Source: Ailanthus altissimus (taxonomy: Eukaryota > Streptophyta > Magnoliopsida > Sapindales > Simaroubaceae). Taken from it: a stretch of DNA of 64,000 bases. The stretch covers positions 17,266,501-17,330,500 of the forward strand of contig OX327705.1 of the NCBI GenBank assembly GCA_946807835.1, given 5' to 3'. Every line of letters begins with the position of its first letter. Within the stretch, counting starts at the first letter, position 1. The position numbers were made by a program, and so were the translations under genes. Below, piece after piece: positions 23,379 through 35,119 of the stretch. Below the pieces are notes generated by a model, which ran no database searches, was not told the origin of the DNA, and was given only the letters and a program-made list of their open reading frames with translations.

Positions 23379-24771
23379 TGATATGATAATTTTATATCTT
23401 ATAATTAAGCACAAGTATACACTATCATATACAAGTAATAAAGAATAAAAGAGTCAGATGTCAAACCCACAGGGATAATATCTTTTTTTGATCAAGTACT
23501 AAAATTATGCCTTTCAAATAATTATTCAAAAAAAAATTTAAGAATGAATTTAAAAAATATAAAAGCAATGATATAATGTAAAGAGATTTATAAGATAGCG
23601 ATATAGAGAAATTCCAGGGTTAATACCATCCCTCAATATGTTTTCTAATGATTAATTCTCTAATATTTAATTCTCTGAGTTATTGTTATTGATCAATATA
23701 CGAATATATTTACAAGTCTCTCTCAAAGTCATACAAGTATACTATAATTTTTCAAATATATCTATTCCTATAGTACTTGTAATAAATTAAGATTCATTAA
23801 GATTAAACCTTATTGATCATACATACCAATTAGGTATATTTCTATCCTAATTTGAAACTTGCATATGTAACATTAAATGTTACTCTACAATCATGCATCA
23901 AATTACCCAGGTTTAAATATAATGATTCCTTTTCCGAATCCATCAAAATATTACGAATTCGTTCACCATATATTGGTTAGATATATTGAAGCATTAAAGA
24001 CAAGTAATTTGAATAACAAGGAACTATTTTTATTAAATATTAGAAAGATATAGTAATTAAGTACACATATTTAGTTCAAATATTAACCCTAGAAAAAAAA
24101 TGTTGTTCATGGCTACGAGAGAACAGTGGCAAAAATAATAAGCAAATATGATACAATCAATAGCAAATTGATAAAGAAGTTGAATTACACTTAACTGCGC
24201 TATTGAAGAAACTCTTGATGCCGAAGAACGCCTTGAATTTCTCTCTATAGATGCTTCAATTATGCTTTTATTGCTTTCTAAGACTTGTGTTGTATGTCTT
24301 GTGGATGCTCTTGGATGATCTTTAAAGGCTGGGGATGAGTGGCCTTTTATAGAAATTGAATTGATTTTGAAATCTTAAATTATTGTTGGGTTAGGAATCG
24401 CACTGTTGCTGGGGGGCTATCTTGCTATTGCTGAGGCACAATGTTCAAAAGGTTGTATCACTGGAGTGGTGAGGAGCTGGCACTGGAGCACTGAGTCATC
24501 ACTGGTGCAGTAGTTTGCTAATGCTGGAGCAATGAACTTCAATTTAAACAAGTCTTTTTTTATTTTCTTATTTTGGTCACTATTCCAATGCTAGAGCGAA
24601 AATCTTTGTAGCACTGGGGCAACGGGTCCATATTTTGAAAATTTTACTTTAAATTTTTTTTAGGTCCTTATAAATAAATAATAATGCACATGAATATCTA
24701 TTTATTCTTATAAATAATAAAAATATAAAAATAAAAACATAAGAAAATAGACGAAAAATATACTCTTATTA
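23379..24771 (-). mobile_element. Solo LTR I inserted in pol of element H
   Basis: 1393 bp. The minus-strand start reads TAATAAGAG (TG changed to TA); the other end is CA (plus TG at 23379). Target duplication ATAAG (23374-23378) against GTAAG (24772-24776). Related to the LTRs of A, C and G, for example the TAATAAAGA-type and ATTAGGTATATT blocks. Confidence 0.85.
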
Positions 24772-25560
24772 GTAAGTCGCTAAATTTCTTTGATAGTTTT
24801 AGGAGACTTCATCTCAAGAATAGCCTAGACTTTATTTGGGTTGGCCTATATTCCTCCTTTACTGACCAAAAAGCCCAGACATTTTTTAGACTTCACCTCA
24901 AAGGCACATTTTTCCGAGTTTAACTTCCTATCATTCTTCCTTCAAATTTCAAATACTTCCTTTAAATCCTTTTTATGGTCCACTACTTGCTTGGATTTTG
25001 CTATCATATCATCTATATATACTTCTATGTTCTTACTGATTAGGGTTTAAATATTTATTTACTAACCTTTAGTATGTTACGCCTGCGTTCTTTAGACTAA
25101 ATAACATTACCTTGTAGCAATATAAATACTAATATGTTATGAAGGATGTCTTCTCCTGGTCGGGAGAAAACATCAAAATTTGGTTGTAGCCCAAGAATGC
25201 ATCCATAAAGTTAAGCAGCTCATGCCTGGCAGTGGAATCAATTAGCTAATTAATCTTGGGGAAGGAGAAACTTTCCTTTAGGCATGCCTTGTTCAAATCG
25301 GTAAAGTCAACACACATCCTTCACTTTCTATTAGATTTATTTACCATCACAACATTGGCCAGCCAATCTGAGTAGTTAACTTCCATAATAAAGCCTGCGG
25401 CCAATAGCTTCCTGACTTCTGCTGCCACTGCCTCATTCCTCTCTTGATTAAATATCCTTATTTTCTGCTTAATTAACTAGTAGATCAGATTTATAACAAA
25501 CCTGTGGAAAGAGCTGCATTATTATTCCCTTTGAATGGCCGCCCAAGAATAATTTTATAA
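24772..25560 (-). pseudogene. pol: Reverse transcriptase relic of element H
   Basis: Minus-strand translation shows ARHELLNFMDAFLGYNQI, EKTSFIT, YCYKVMLFSLKNAGVTYKRL, the catalytic YIDD box at 25019-25008 (EVYIDDMIAKS), then KKDLKEVFEI and KCAFEV. Order and motifs are those of Ty3/gypsy reverse transcriptase, Tat branch. Several frameshifts separate the blocks. Confidence 0.85.
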
Positions 25561-25689
25561 GGGAATGGCTAGTCGACAACTACGAACTTGGTCATTATTG
25601 TCTTCTCGTACGGCCTCTGTTCCAGGGTTAGAGGAAGAGCCACTATCTCAATCGGCATCGCATAACCTTCTGCAAACCTTTATAAGGGG

Positions 25690-25850
25690 TTTGGGTTTTC
25701 TTCATATGCAGATTCTTGATTTTCAATTCGTCTAAGGTGTCTTAAAAAATAATGTCGACCGAACTGCCCGAATCAACAAGCACCTTATTCACTTTTATTC
25801 TAGCAACCTACATCGCTACTACTAGTGCATCATCATAGGGTAGCTCACCC
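25690..25850 (-). pseudogene. pol: Aspartic protease relic of element H
   Basis: Minus-strand reading gives KVNKVLVDSGSSVDIIF, a retropepsin active site with DSGS retained, preceded by HDDALVVAM. It lies directly upstream of reverse transcriptase in the element's orientation. Confidence 0.8.
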
Positions 25851-26589
25851 CCTGAGCATCTCCTTTATAAACATAATCAGAACTTTCTGTGTAATATTGG
25901 CTTCTTAGTTTAAGGCATATTGCACATAACCTAGTGCCCTACTATAGAGTACTGTGAATAATTGTTTTCTCTACTGATTAGAATTACTGGCTAGTGTAGG
26001 TCCCCCAGATATGATCATCGCAGTATTAGATTTTAATCCACTGGGATAATAAGATGATGGGTTGTACTGCCATTATGCTCGGATCTCCTTTAAGTAGCAA
26101 TTCTCATCAAAGCATCTATTTGCTTTTTTTTTAACTTAATGCATTCCCCTGTGACGTACCCTAAACTCTAATGGAACTTACACCAGCTCTTTGAATTTGT
26201 CTGCTACTCCACTCTTTTACCTTTATTAGAAACTTTATTGAGTACGCCTCTATTCTTGATGGCTTCATATACATCTTGTAGTGGGATGTCTAAAGAGAGA
26301 AAGCTTCCAACTTGAGGCTTCTAACTTGAGACTTCCTCATTTCCTCTAAGAGGTGCTCTTTAGGATTTTTGGGACTTTTGGGCTGCTCAAAACGATTATC
26401 ATTAAGTTGGTATTTGTTCGGCTTATCGTTCCTCCAAGCTTGAGGTATATTGCATTTGTTCGGGTATGTTGCCCTTTGTTGAGCTTGATAATCATTATCT
26501 ACCCTTTAGTACTTTGGAGTTGGTAGTGACATTACCTTTCTCCCTTTGTACTTCGTATTCTCTCTTAGACGTATCTAACCCTAACCAGC

Positions 26590-27600
26590 CTCTGTGGAAA
26601 ATCACTTTACTTCTTCATTTTCTTCTATAGTTATATCTTTGATGATTTATTGCATGCTATTGTATAACTTGGGACATTACTTTTTGATAGATAAAATCAG
26701 AACCTGTTTAGCCTTAGCCACGACTTGAGTGCTTTTAAAGCCATAGGCTGGTCGAACGCTCCCAACGAGATCACCTCCTTGTGGAACCTTCGTACATAAT
26801 CTTTAAGGCTCTCATTCCTTCCCTGGTTGACTTGCTTAAGCTACCTAGGGTTCTTTGCTACTTCACAAAAACCTTGAAAGTGCTAAGCAAACTTTTCCAT
26901 GAGCTCATGTAAGAAGAAATAGTTGTTTTAGCCCTCTGTACTAGAGAAAAGCTGGACCCTTAAGATTTATATAAAAAATTTTGTACACAGGATCTTGTTC
27001 GAGCCCTGTTATGAAAAACAAATAAGTTCTTTGGTCCACATAATGATTGGGGTCAGTGACTCCTATATAAACTAAGAGGCTCAGCAGCCTGAACCTGTTC
27101 AGAAGCTTCATATCTCTTAGTTCATCAGCTAATGAAGACTTTCTCTCCCTCTCAGTTTTCTTAGGGGGAGGCTGTTCTTTTTTTTTTCTTTTTTCATTTA
27201 ATAGGCTTCTCAACCTCTCTTCTAGATTACAAACTTTATCTTATAGTGATAGCTCGGCATAAAGCTGTTCAAAATGATGTTCATTTCTTATTACCTAGTT
27301 GGAGTCCTTAATTTATGACATATCTCGTTTATGAGGCATCTGAACATGCCTTACTACTTCAATGAGGTTATGTGAGGTCTTTGACCTTTCTCCCTGGTCT
27401 GGCCGATTTTGAATCCAAGCTTAGGCCGCCCTTACCTTTGTTTTTTGCCTTCACTCATGCTCTTCATTTATTTTTTACCAACTCAGCCATTAATTACCTC
27501 AATTCTTCTATTTCTTCCCTTAACATCCATATCTCTTCCTGAATTTTCACCAAAAAAGAATTTTTAGTGGGTTCCACGCATTCCTATCCAAAATTATTAC
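26590..27600 (-). pseudogene. gag: gag relic of element H
   Basis: Open piece 27213-26941 contains ADELRDMKLLNRF and a YIGVTDPNHYVDQRTY segment, matching the Tat gag pattern of a FDGxxDPxxHxxxY region, with decayed capsid sequence continuing to about 26590. Lysine/glutamate-rich start. Not functional. Confidence 0.6.
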
Positions 27601-27689
27601 CTATTATCTCGTAAGGAGATTTTGACGTGTGAATAAATGGTCTACCATTCGTGGTATAATGGTATGCCTATGATAAAGCTTTTTGTCCT

Positions 27690-27711
27690 GATTCCCATAG
27701 ACGTCATAAAA
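27690..27711 (-). other. Primer binding site region of element H
   Basis: Minus strand reads TTATGACGTCTATGGGAATC just inside the 5' LTR, a decayed version of the TGGCGCCGTCTGTGGGAA-like site of Tat elements. Confidence 0.55.
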
Positions 27712-27714
27712 AAT

Positions 27715-28647
27715 TGTTGATAAAAAAAATAGTTTCTCAAGCTAACGAGCATTAAATTTGTTTGATTGTAGGAATCAAAACCTTGGGCCTTGCCTATTGA
27801 GCCGTAACCATGGGCCTGCTAGGTCTCCAGTCACTATGATACTTGTAAACATAAGAAAATCTATCGTTGTTAGGGGTGTTTCTGATGAAGACTCTCCGAT
27901 GTTTAAGTTAGGTATGTGTTTGAGAATAAAGGAAAAATTAAGAGAGAAGGGTAAGGATTCTAAGAGCAAGATAATGAATTTAAGGTTCAAGATGAAAGAT
28001 TCAAGATGGAACTTGTTTAAACCATTTTTCTCTCTTTAAATAGCATCGGTCTTTTTAGGATTTTTGTGTTTATCTTTACCGAATTTATGGTTGTTTTAGG
28101 TAATCTTCTGATCTCTTTGCATGATTTGGGGGATTTCTTTCAAAATAGCACAATTTTATATCTAAAAGAATGTTGATGGCCTCTTTTAATGACTTGCCAT
28201 ATTTTGGTTGCTTTGTATTTTCATTTTAAATTGTTGAGTGCTACTCGACCTTCTCAATGTGTGGGCCTGTGCAATCTTTGGAAACTCTTGTATAAAGGTG
28301 ACTCGGCATATTTACCGTACCGATTGTTTTATAGATTATTGATTTATATTGGTTGATTTGGAGCTTACTTGATCTGCTAGATAAGTTGCTGTGTATTGAA
28401 CCACGTAGTTATAACCAGCCTAAATAAGATATGAGCTAGTTGGTCTTATTCTTGTTAATTAGTCTAAGTAGGCGAAAAAATTGTATGCCTCTAGTCTTTA
28501 TTCCTTTGATAATATTTAAATAACTCGTTCTATTATTTGGAGCGCTTAGTCCTTTAGACTTTTGGGCTAGCCCTTGGTTAAGTCTTTTTCCGTGGGATGA
28601 CATTTGAACCTTTAAGTATTGGGCCTTCGAAAATTTTAGGAAAAATA
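27715..28647 (-). repeat. 5' LTR of element H
   Basis: 933 bp, plus-strand left end TGTTGATAAAA and right end GGAAAAATA. Pairs with 20433-21350. The outer CA-equivalent has decayed to TA. Confidence 0.8.
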
Positions 28648-28734
28648 ATTTTAATTATATAATCTTTTACCACTCTTAAATACGTATGGACAAAAACTTT
28701 TGCAAAAATTTCAACAATTTCTATACTAAAAGGT

Positions 28735-29192
28735 TTCCCGGTATAAATTGTTATGAATTAAAGTCCCACATTAGCATTTTACGTGCTCGTGATTGGGGCG
28801 TGGAATTATAGGTTTTGGTCAAGGGACCCACTGCCTCACTTTGATCCGAAGATCTCGTTGGCGGGTAGAGTTAAATGTGATGAACTAGACGAAGAGTTTG
28901 ATGCGGTGCCAAGTACTAGATCAAATGAAATCATACGCATGAGGTACGACAAGTTAAGGGACCATGTGCAGATGATATTGGGCCATTTTGCCACGCAAAG
29001 GGGAGCGTGTGCAAGCGTTTTGTGGGGCTATGCTTTGTTGTGGCGATGATATTGTACTTGGTTCCGTAAAAAATGGTGGCGATGGAATTTGGATTCTATT
29101 ATCTGCACCATCCAATGTTCCGTGATCGAATGCTGTCACCGGCATTGAATTTCTTCATAAGGCTTCCTTCACTGTCTCATCGAATCAAGTAA
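28735..29192 (+). pseudogene. C-terminal fragment of an MCTP (C2-domain, PRT_C) gene
   Basis: Plus-strand sequence encodes the conserved C-terminus of plant multiple-C2-domain-and-transmembrane-region proteins (QUIRKY/FTIP family), which tether ER to the plasma membrane at plasmodesmata. In frame from 28765: PTLAFYVLVIGAWNYRF, then DELDEEFDAVPSTRSNE, MRYDKLRDHV and FATQ. One extra base near 28997 shifts the frame before GERVQA. After a damaged or deleted stretch the ending returns as KMVAM ... FGFYYLHHPMFRDRM and SPALNFFIRLPSLS, with TAA at 29190-29192. A stop replaces a codon before KMVAM. Family genes are usually intronless and about 770-1000 residues, so only the last seventh or so is present. 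It starts just after the copia LTR end at 28716. Confidence 0.85.
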
Positions 29193-29497
29193 GCTGATTA
29201 GAAGCCAATCCTATTGCATGCCTAGCTAAGTTTATTGCACTGAATTATTAGCTAAACCTTTTTCCTTTTCTTTCTAGTTTATAATCTTTTTTTTTTCCTA
29301 AGCGACCAGAAATTTATTATAAGGTAATAATAAAAATAAATTCTATGACATCAATTGCTTTACTTATAGAGTTCATGATACAACACAACACATGGATTAG
29401 TGCTACTTGTACATTTTGTTTTTCTTTTAGTTTGTTACAAAATTTGTTGGTATTTTTAACTAGACACGATCTACAAAAAATGGGCCTAGACAACAAA
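29193..29497. other. Spacer between the MCTP fragment and element D
   Basis: AT-rich sequence, possibly former 3' flank of the MCTP gene. No motif recognised. Confidence 0.4.
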
Positions 29498-30161
29498 TGT
29501 TGGGCTCATTTTTGAAGGCCCAATTTATCTACGCAATTAGAGCATACAACATTTCTTGATTTAAAGAACAACTCATTACTTTGAAGAGAGAAAACCTACG
29601 TACAAAGCGTAAAAAGTTATGAATTCAAATTCTACTTCTGAAAAAGGTAAACTGACCTAATAACTTGCAAATTTCCACAAATGAGTAAGAGACTGTATAA
29701 GAAGTTAAAAACAGATCAAATTATGATTTTCATTCCTATATTTATTATTATATCTAAATTTAATAAAATTCAAACCCTTAAAGAAGTAGAAAATCCATCT
29801 TAAAGAATACTAAAAGTCACGAAAAATCATTAAAAGAAGATGTAATATATATTAACTAGAATTCATATTCATACATGCATACTTTGAAAATGAGTTAAAT
29901 TTATATCTTATATATAAACACAATTATTTTATTCATGATTCATTCATCATTGATTCACAACCATTCATATATACAACATACATAAGTCTACTTATTTGTG
30001 TATATACTCATTCTCACTTGAGCACTCTTTTTTTTTCCTATAAATACTAACTTAAGTATTAAATTTTTTTTCAAGGAAGATGAAGGGTAAATTCATCGAG
30101 TGAAGGAGTAAGTAATGGCAAGAAGGTAATCAACATGGAGGTTTTGAATCAAGGAACTTCA
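29498..30161 (+). repeat. First LTR of D/L
   Basis: 664 bp, TGTTGGGCTC to GGAACTTCA. Similar to 44502-45281, for example TTTCTTGATTTAAAGA, and followed by the primer site TGGAGCCATCTATG at 30163-30176. Confidence 0.8.
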
Positions 30162-30179
30162 ATGGAGCCATCTATGTAA

Positions 30180-31250
30180 AGGTTTAAATGAAAATAGGCC
30201 AAATCATCAGCATTAAAATTATCGAAAACTAGTAGAAAAGATGATAGGACAAAAACAAGATAAACGTGTCCTAGAGCTTCTAAATAACACTGAAATCAGG
30301 GGTCCAACAACCTAGAATTGATCACTTCAGGAAGCAAGGCTGCCACATTTATGATATATACATCCTGATGAAGATTCTCAAACAATTCGAGAAGACTTGG
30401 AAGAAGAATCAAGAATTAAGAGACAAATTGACCGCCATAGAAGGATATGAGAAATGTAACAATGACCTAAAAAATATTCCATGTCTCAAAACTGGACCAA
30501 GGTAAATCCAATAAGACCAATCAATAAAGAATGAGGCGATGAGGGAAACGTTAGAAGCAAAAGGAAATACAGATGGAAGTGAAGATATAAAGGTGGCCAT
30601 CATGAGGAAAGTTAGCGAATCATATAGGAAGGTATAAAAAGTTGGGGTTACTAAGAATGTAATATCCTAGGCAAAGAAAGCGAATCAGGACTTATTCACA
30701 AAATTCATTCAATGAGTGGAGAAGCCCTATAAATTTTTAATATCAAGCTTCTAAATGTATACCTTATATTTAAGAATTTCTCTTCATTCAAAGTAATCAA
30801 TAAAAAAATTAGAACAGTGAATCAGAGAAGAATAAGATGAGGTAACTATAGTTAAAGAAACTTCTGTAATTATAACACGAAAGGAAGGAAGCTTTTCTCT
30901 TAGAAAAGAATATAAAAAGAGACCTTCTTGCTCGAGAAGGTGATAAGGAAAATAAACGGCCGAGATGGATGAAGGAACCGTTGATCCCAGTCAATACACC
31001 AACATAAAATACCTAGAAAAAAATATAAAGATTCTGAACTTTTTAAAAAACCAAAACCTATAATGGGACTAGAGGAATAGAAGGACTAGTCCAACATTAT
31101 GTCTTCTATAATGAACAAGAGCATAACATAGGGATTACTGATCTTTGCAGAGACAAATTAATGCCCTCATAAGGAATGGACACCTAAAAAAATTTAAATT
31201 AGAAATATAACCCAAGAAGAATGCAAAACCATATAAAGATCCCCAAGTCA
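30180..31250 (+). pseudogene. gag: gag relic of element D
   Basis: No long frame survives. The 3' part contains scattered segments matching the zinc-knuckle end of Tat gag: NTPT-like sequence near 30990, DSELFKKPK near 31030, and a FHNEQ-H block followed by ITDLCRDKLMPS near 31105-31175. The same pieces recur in the second gag at 46470-46660 (EDSKLFKKPK ... CAFHNDMD). The 5' capsid part is too decayed to call. Confidence 0.55.
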
Positions 31251-31739
31251 ACTGAGGCCGAAGTTCCAACCATAAAGAAAAACCCTAAAGTACTAATGCA
31301 ATCTACGACTCTTTACTTGATTTTTTTTTATTTAGAAGAAGAGCACGACAAAGATGAAGAAGTAAGAAAGCAACCTATTGAAGAAGTTTCCACATGCTAA
31401 GAGGGCACGAAAATGAAGAAAGCTTAGATCTAGTAATCTTGAAAAAGAATGTGAACCATTAAGGGACTAGTTGAAAATTTTATAAAGGCATTATCTGCAA
31501 GAGTGGCAATAACCTAATTTTCTCTAAAAATTCTCTATAGCAAGCCACTGATTAAAGAAAGGAAGGATAAAGGTCATTGTTTAGATGGGTGATAAAGGTA
31601 CAAAAATGCAGAATAAGAGAAACAGTTGAAACTTTAATTATGTTGATCAATCACGAGCTAAAAGAGAATATCTTCTCTCGTGAAGACCTTATATGATTGA
31701 TGATGGCTCGCTTGAATTCATTAGTAATTAGTTTGAACA

Positions 31740-32210
31740 TAGTTAGAACAATAGTATAAAGTCTTGTTTGATGGAGGAAGCAGTGTAGATATTTTATTTT
31801 GGAAAGCTTTCTAGGGCTTAAGATTAAATGGAAAAAACATTAAATGATGCAATTCAAAACACATTGCCTTCACAAGAAGATAGGTACAAGTCAAAGAAAT
31901 GATTACTTTGCTATTTATGGCAGCAGAAAAGTGATTATAAGTGGAGTATTTAATAGTCAATGCACTCATTGTGCACAATACTATAACAGAACACTATTGG
32001 ATACACTACTTGAAGATTGGCCTTTCTACCTTGAACCAAGTAGTCATGTATATTTCAACCACTGGTATGGGAATAATATATATTAAGGGCAAGCAAATTA
32101 AAGCTAGGCAATGTTACACTAACTCACTCAAACCTCTAAAAGAGCATAAGGAAGCAAAGAATACAATGGTATCTACTAAGAATGTGTTTAAGGGAAAAAA
32201 GAGTAATTAA
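31740..32210 (+). pseudogene. pol: Aspartic protease relic of element D
   Basis: FDGGSSVDILFWKAF near 31765 gives the retropepsin motif in its DGGS form, common in Tat elements. An open frame at 31941-32210 follows, with MEYLIVNALIVHNTITEHYW, matching the VEFLVVDxPxxYNxIIGRP flap region, then KARQCYTNSLK. Frameshifts separate the two parts. Confidence 0.8.
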
Positions 32211-32439
32211 AGCATCCAAAGATCAAGTGGTATAGGAGTACTAGCTCAGGAATAGTTTCCACCTCCCCTAGGGTAAAAGCACTAGTAGAATAGCAATTAC
32301 AGGATTGCTGGCTAAAGGAACTTCTTCAAAAAAAAAAAAAAAGAATACAACGTACCTAACATCGAGAAAATAGAGGAAGTAATCTTATACCCTTCTTCTT
32401 TCGATAGGAATCTGCTACTAAGCACCAACATAAACACAA

Positions 32440-33590
32440 AAGATAGAACACGAATGATCGCGTTAGTAAAAAAGGACTAAGATGTCTTCACTTAGTCCAC
32501 AAAGATATAGTAGAGATAGATACAAAAGTAATATACCACAAGTTGAGTATCATGATGGATTATACAGAAGTAGGTTTCATCTTAGAGGTCCACTACCTAA
32601 AATGGCTCTCTAACATTATAGTTGTAGGTAATAACATTAGGAAGTAGAGAGTTGTGTAGACTACATTAAACATCAACAAAGCAACATCAAAGGATTCTTT
32701 CCTACTCCCCAAGATTGATCAGATAGTGGCTACCATAATATAATATGAAAGACTTATTTTTTGATGCATACAACAAATATAACTAGATCAATAATGGCCT
32801 TAAAAGATTAGGAGAAGAGATGCTTCATGACTAAACTTAGAACCTATTGCTACAAAGAGATGTTGTTCGGTTTGAAAAATATAAAAGACACCTTCCATAT
32901 ACTAGTTAATAAAATCTTTGATAAGTTATTGAGAATGACAGTAAAGGCTTATATAGATGACATAGTAATCAAGAGTAAAAAGGTACAAAACCATATTTTA
33001 GATCTACATGAAGTATTCAATGTTATAATAAGGTTCAAGATACGATTGTAACCAATCAACTATGCCTTCAACATATCTTCTGAAACCTTCATAAGACACA
33101 TTTTGAGCACGAGAGGAATCAAAACAGATCTATCACAAGTCCAAAACATCATAATCCTAAGAACACTAAAGACTCATTTTTAGATGCATACAGCAGATAT
33201 AACTAGATCAAGATGGCCTTAAAAGACGAGGAGAATAAAAGCTTCATGATTGAACTTGAAACCTATTATTACAAAGTGATGTTGTTTAGTTCTAAAGAAT
33301 ATAGAAGCCACATTCTAGATACTAGTCAATAAAATCTTTGGTAAGTTGTTTAGAATGATAATAAAGGCTTACGTAGATGACACAGTAGTCAAGAGTAAAG
33401 AGGCACGAAAATATATTTTTGATCTATATAAAATATTCGATGTCATAAGAAGGTTCAAGATGCACTTGTATCTGATCAAATGTGCTTTCAACATATCTTC
33501 TAGAACATTCATAAAACACATCGTGAGCATAAAAGGAATCAAAACAAATCTATCACGAGTCCAAAACATCATAATCCCAAGAACACTTAA
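32440..33590 (+). pseudogene. pol: Reverse transcriptase relic of element D with an internal 420-bp duplication
   Basis: Early motifs are decayed (FHLRGPLPKMAL, then a CVDYIKHQQS-like palm segment). The region around the active site is present twice. First copy: frame 32827-33051 with YCYKEMLFGLKN and YIDD at 32950-32961. Second copy: frame 33346-33627 with YVDD at 33370-33381, KCAFNISSRTFIKHIVS following. Neither is full length, and stops are frequent. Confidence 0.85.
32751..33590 (+). repeat. 420-bp in-frame tandem duplication in reverse transcriptase
   Basis: Copies 32751-33170 and 33171-33590 abut exactly. Each runs from GACT(T/C)ATTTTTTGATGCATA-like sequence to AAGAACACT(A/T)AA. The YxDD codons are exactly 420 bases apart. 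The copies differ at many sites, so the duplication is not recent. Confidence 0.9.
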
Positions 33591-33594
33591 AAAA

Positions 33595-34080
33595 GTAGAA
33601 GTTTTCACAAAAAGAGCAGAATATTAAATATATTCATATTAGAATATCAGACATTTACATACCCTTCTTTTAGCTATTAAAAGTAAAAACAGGAATATAT
33701 ATGGGCTAGAATAGATGGAATCGTTACTAAACCTACAAGAATACCTAAGGAAACCTCTAATACTATCTACATCCTTTTTTTAACAAGAACTTTGTTCTTG
33801 TACCTTATAGTTTCAAAGGTCAGAACATTAAATATATTTTTGTACCTTAAGTAGAAGTCTTCACAAGAAGGGCAGAACATTAAATATATTCATATCAGAA
33901 TATCAGACAAATACATACCCTTCTTTCAGCTATTAAAAGTAAAAGCATGAGTATATATGGGCCAGAATAGATGGAAGCATTACTAAACCTAAAAGAATAC
34001 TTAGGAAACCTCTAATACTATCTACATCCATTCTTAACAAGAACTTTATTCTTGTACCTTATAGTTTCAAAGGTCCAGTC
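33595..34080 (+). repeat. About 240-bp tandem duplication in the polymerase connection region
   Basis: Copy 1 33595-33850 and copy 2 33851-34080 share GTAGAAGT(T/C)TTCACAA, CATACCCTTCTTT, CTATTAAAAGTAAAA and TTCTTGTACCTTATAGTTTC. It directly follows the 420-bp duplication. Confidence 0.85.
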
Positions 34081-34439
34081 AGTACAACCCTATTTAATAA
34101 AGTAAATGAACAACAAAAACATCCTTCTACATAAGTAAAGGACTCTTGGACACAGAGACTAGATGCTCAATATCAAAGAAGTTCATCCTCGCTTATGTAT
34201 AAAATAAAAGAAAAAAAAAGCTCAAGAAATACTTCGATACCCATTCTATCATGGTATACACATTTTACCCCTTAAAGAACATCATGTTAAGGCAAAATGC
34301 TGTAGAAAGAGTCACTAAAATGACCACGAGGCTAATATACTTGGACATCCAGTATTAACCCAAAATATTTATCAAAAGAGAAGCGATGGCCAATGTTTTA
34401 TTATAATGCAAACCAACAGTAGAAGATGACATACTACTT

Positions 34440-34700
34440 CCAAAACCTACAGACTGAGAGAAGCTTAGACGATTAACATAGATGGAGAATCTAACCAGAG
34501 AGGATCAGGTTTAGGGGTTAGAATCAAAAGCTCATACGGAATAATATTAGAACACGCAGTAAAACTTCTATCTCATATTTCCAATAATAAAGCTAAGTAT
34601 CAGGCACTGGTCGAGGGATTTAAAATAGTACCAATAATATGACGGTTAATGATCAAAAGGCTATAAGTTTACATAGATTCAACGCTGGTTTCTTCATAAT
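34440..34700 (+). pseudogene. pol: RNase H relic of element D
   Basis: Translation gives NIDGESNQRGSGLGVRI, ILEHAVKL, SNNKAKYQALVEGFK and VYIDSTLV, matching the DGAS...GSGAG, SNNEAEYEAL and SDSQL motifs of plant gypsy RNase H. A stop follows VPII. It is the last D domain before element C. Confidence 0.85.
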
Positions 34701-35119
34701 GGAACAAAGATTACACTACCAAGAAAAGATGAATGAGAATTTTATTTGCAATAGCTAAAAATCATTGAACACCTCTAAGAAGTAATCATCACCTAAATGC
34801 CTAGAGAACAAAATAAAAAAGTTAAAAAACTCACCAAGGCAACATCCATAACATAACTTACTCACCAAATTATCCCACTCTTAATAAAAGCCAAAACAAC
34901 AATAAAAAATGAAGAAGCTACGATACAATAAAATATATAAAAATAAGATTTAATGGAGATTACAACTTCCACCAGTTGGATGACCTCTTATGTTGATTTC
35001 TTGCAAAATAGAAAGCTCCCTTCGAACTGAAAGAAAGCTAAAAAGCTCTAAAGAAAAGTAAAGAGATTTACATTAATAGAAGACAACTAAACAGAAGAAT
35101 ATTTTTGGAATATACATAC

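Larger units (their letters stand above)
20433..28647 (-). mobile_element. Element H: Ty3/gypsy Tat-type retrotransposon
   Basis: Minus-strand element with LTRs at 27715-28647 (5') and 20433-21350 (3'). In order of transcription it has a primer site (about 27711-27690), gag, protease, reverse transcriptase, RNase H, and an antisense extra ORF beside the 3' LTR. No integrase is seen. All frames are broken. Solo LTR I separates RNase H from reverse transcriptase. H is inserted in the 3' LTR of copia element F; its target duplication is not clear. Confidence 0.85.
15642..28716 (+). mobile_element. Element F: Ty1/copia retrotransposon, heavily interrupted
   Basis: 5' LTR 15642-16460, Met-tRNA-type primer site, gag, zinc-finger and protease relics to about 17660, then solo LTR G, a short tail with a polypurine-like stretch, and a 3' LTR at 19425-20432 that resumes at 28648-28716 after element H. 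Integrase, reverse transcriptase and RNase H are missing. The two LTR parts rejoin correctly: the end of the first LTR (CTTTTGCAATTCGTGAATAC ... CGCAAAAATACCA) is matched by 28663-28716. Confidence 0.75.
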
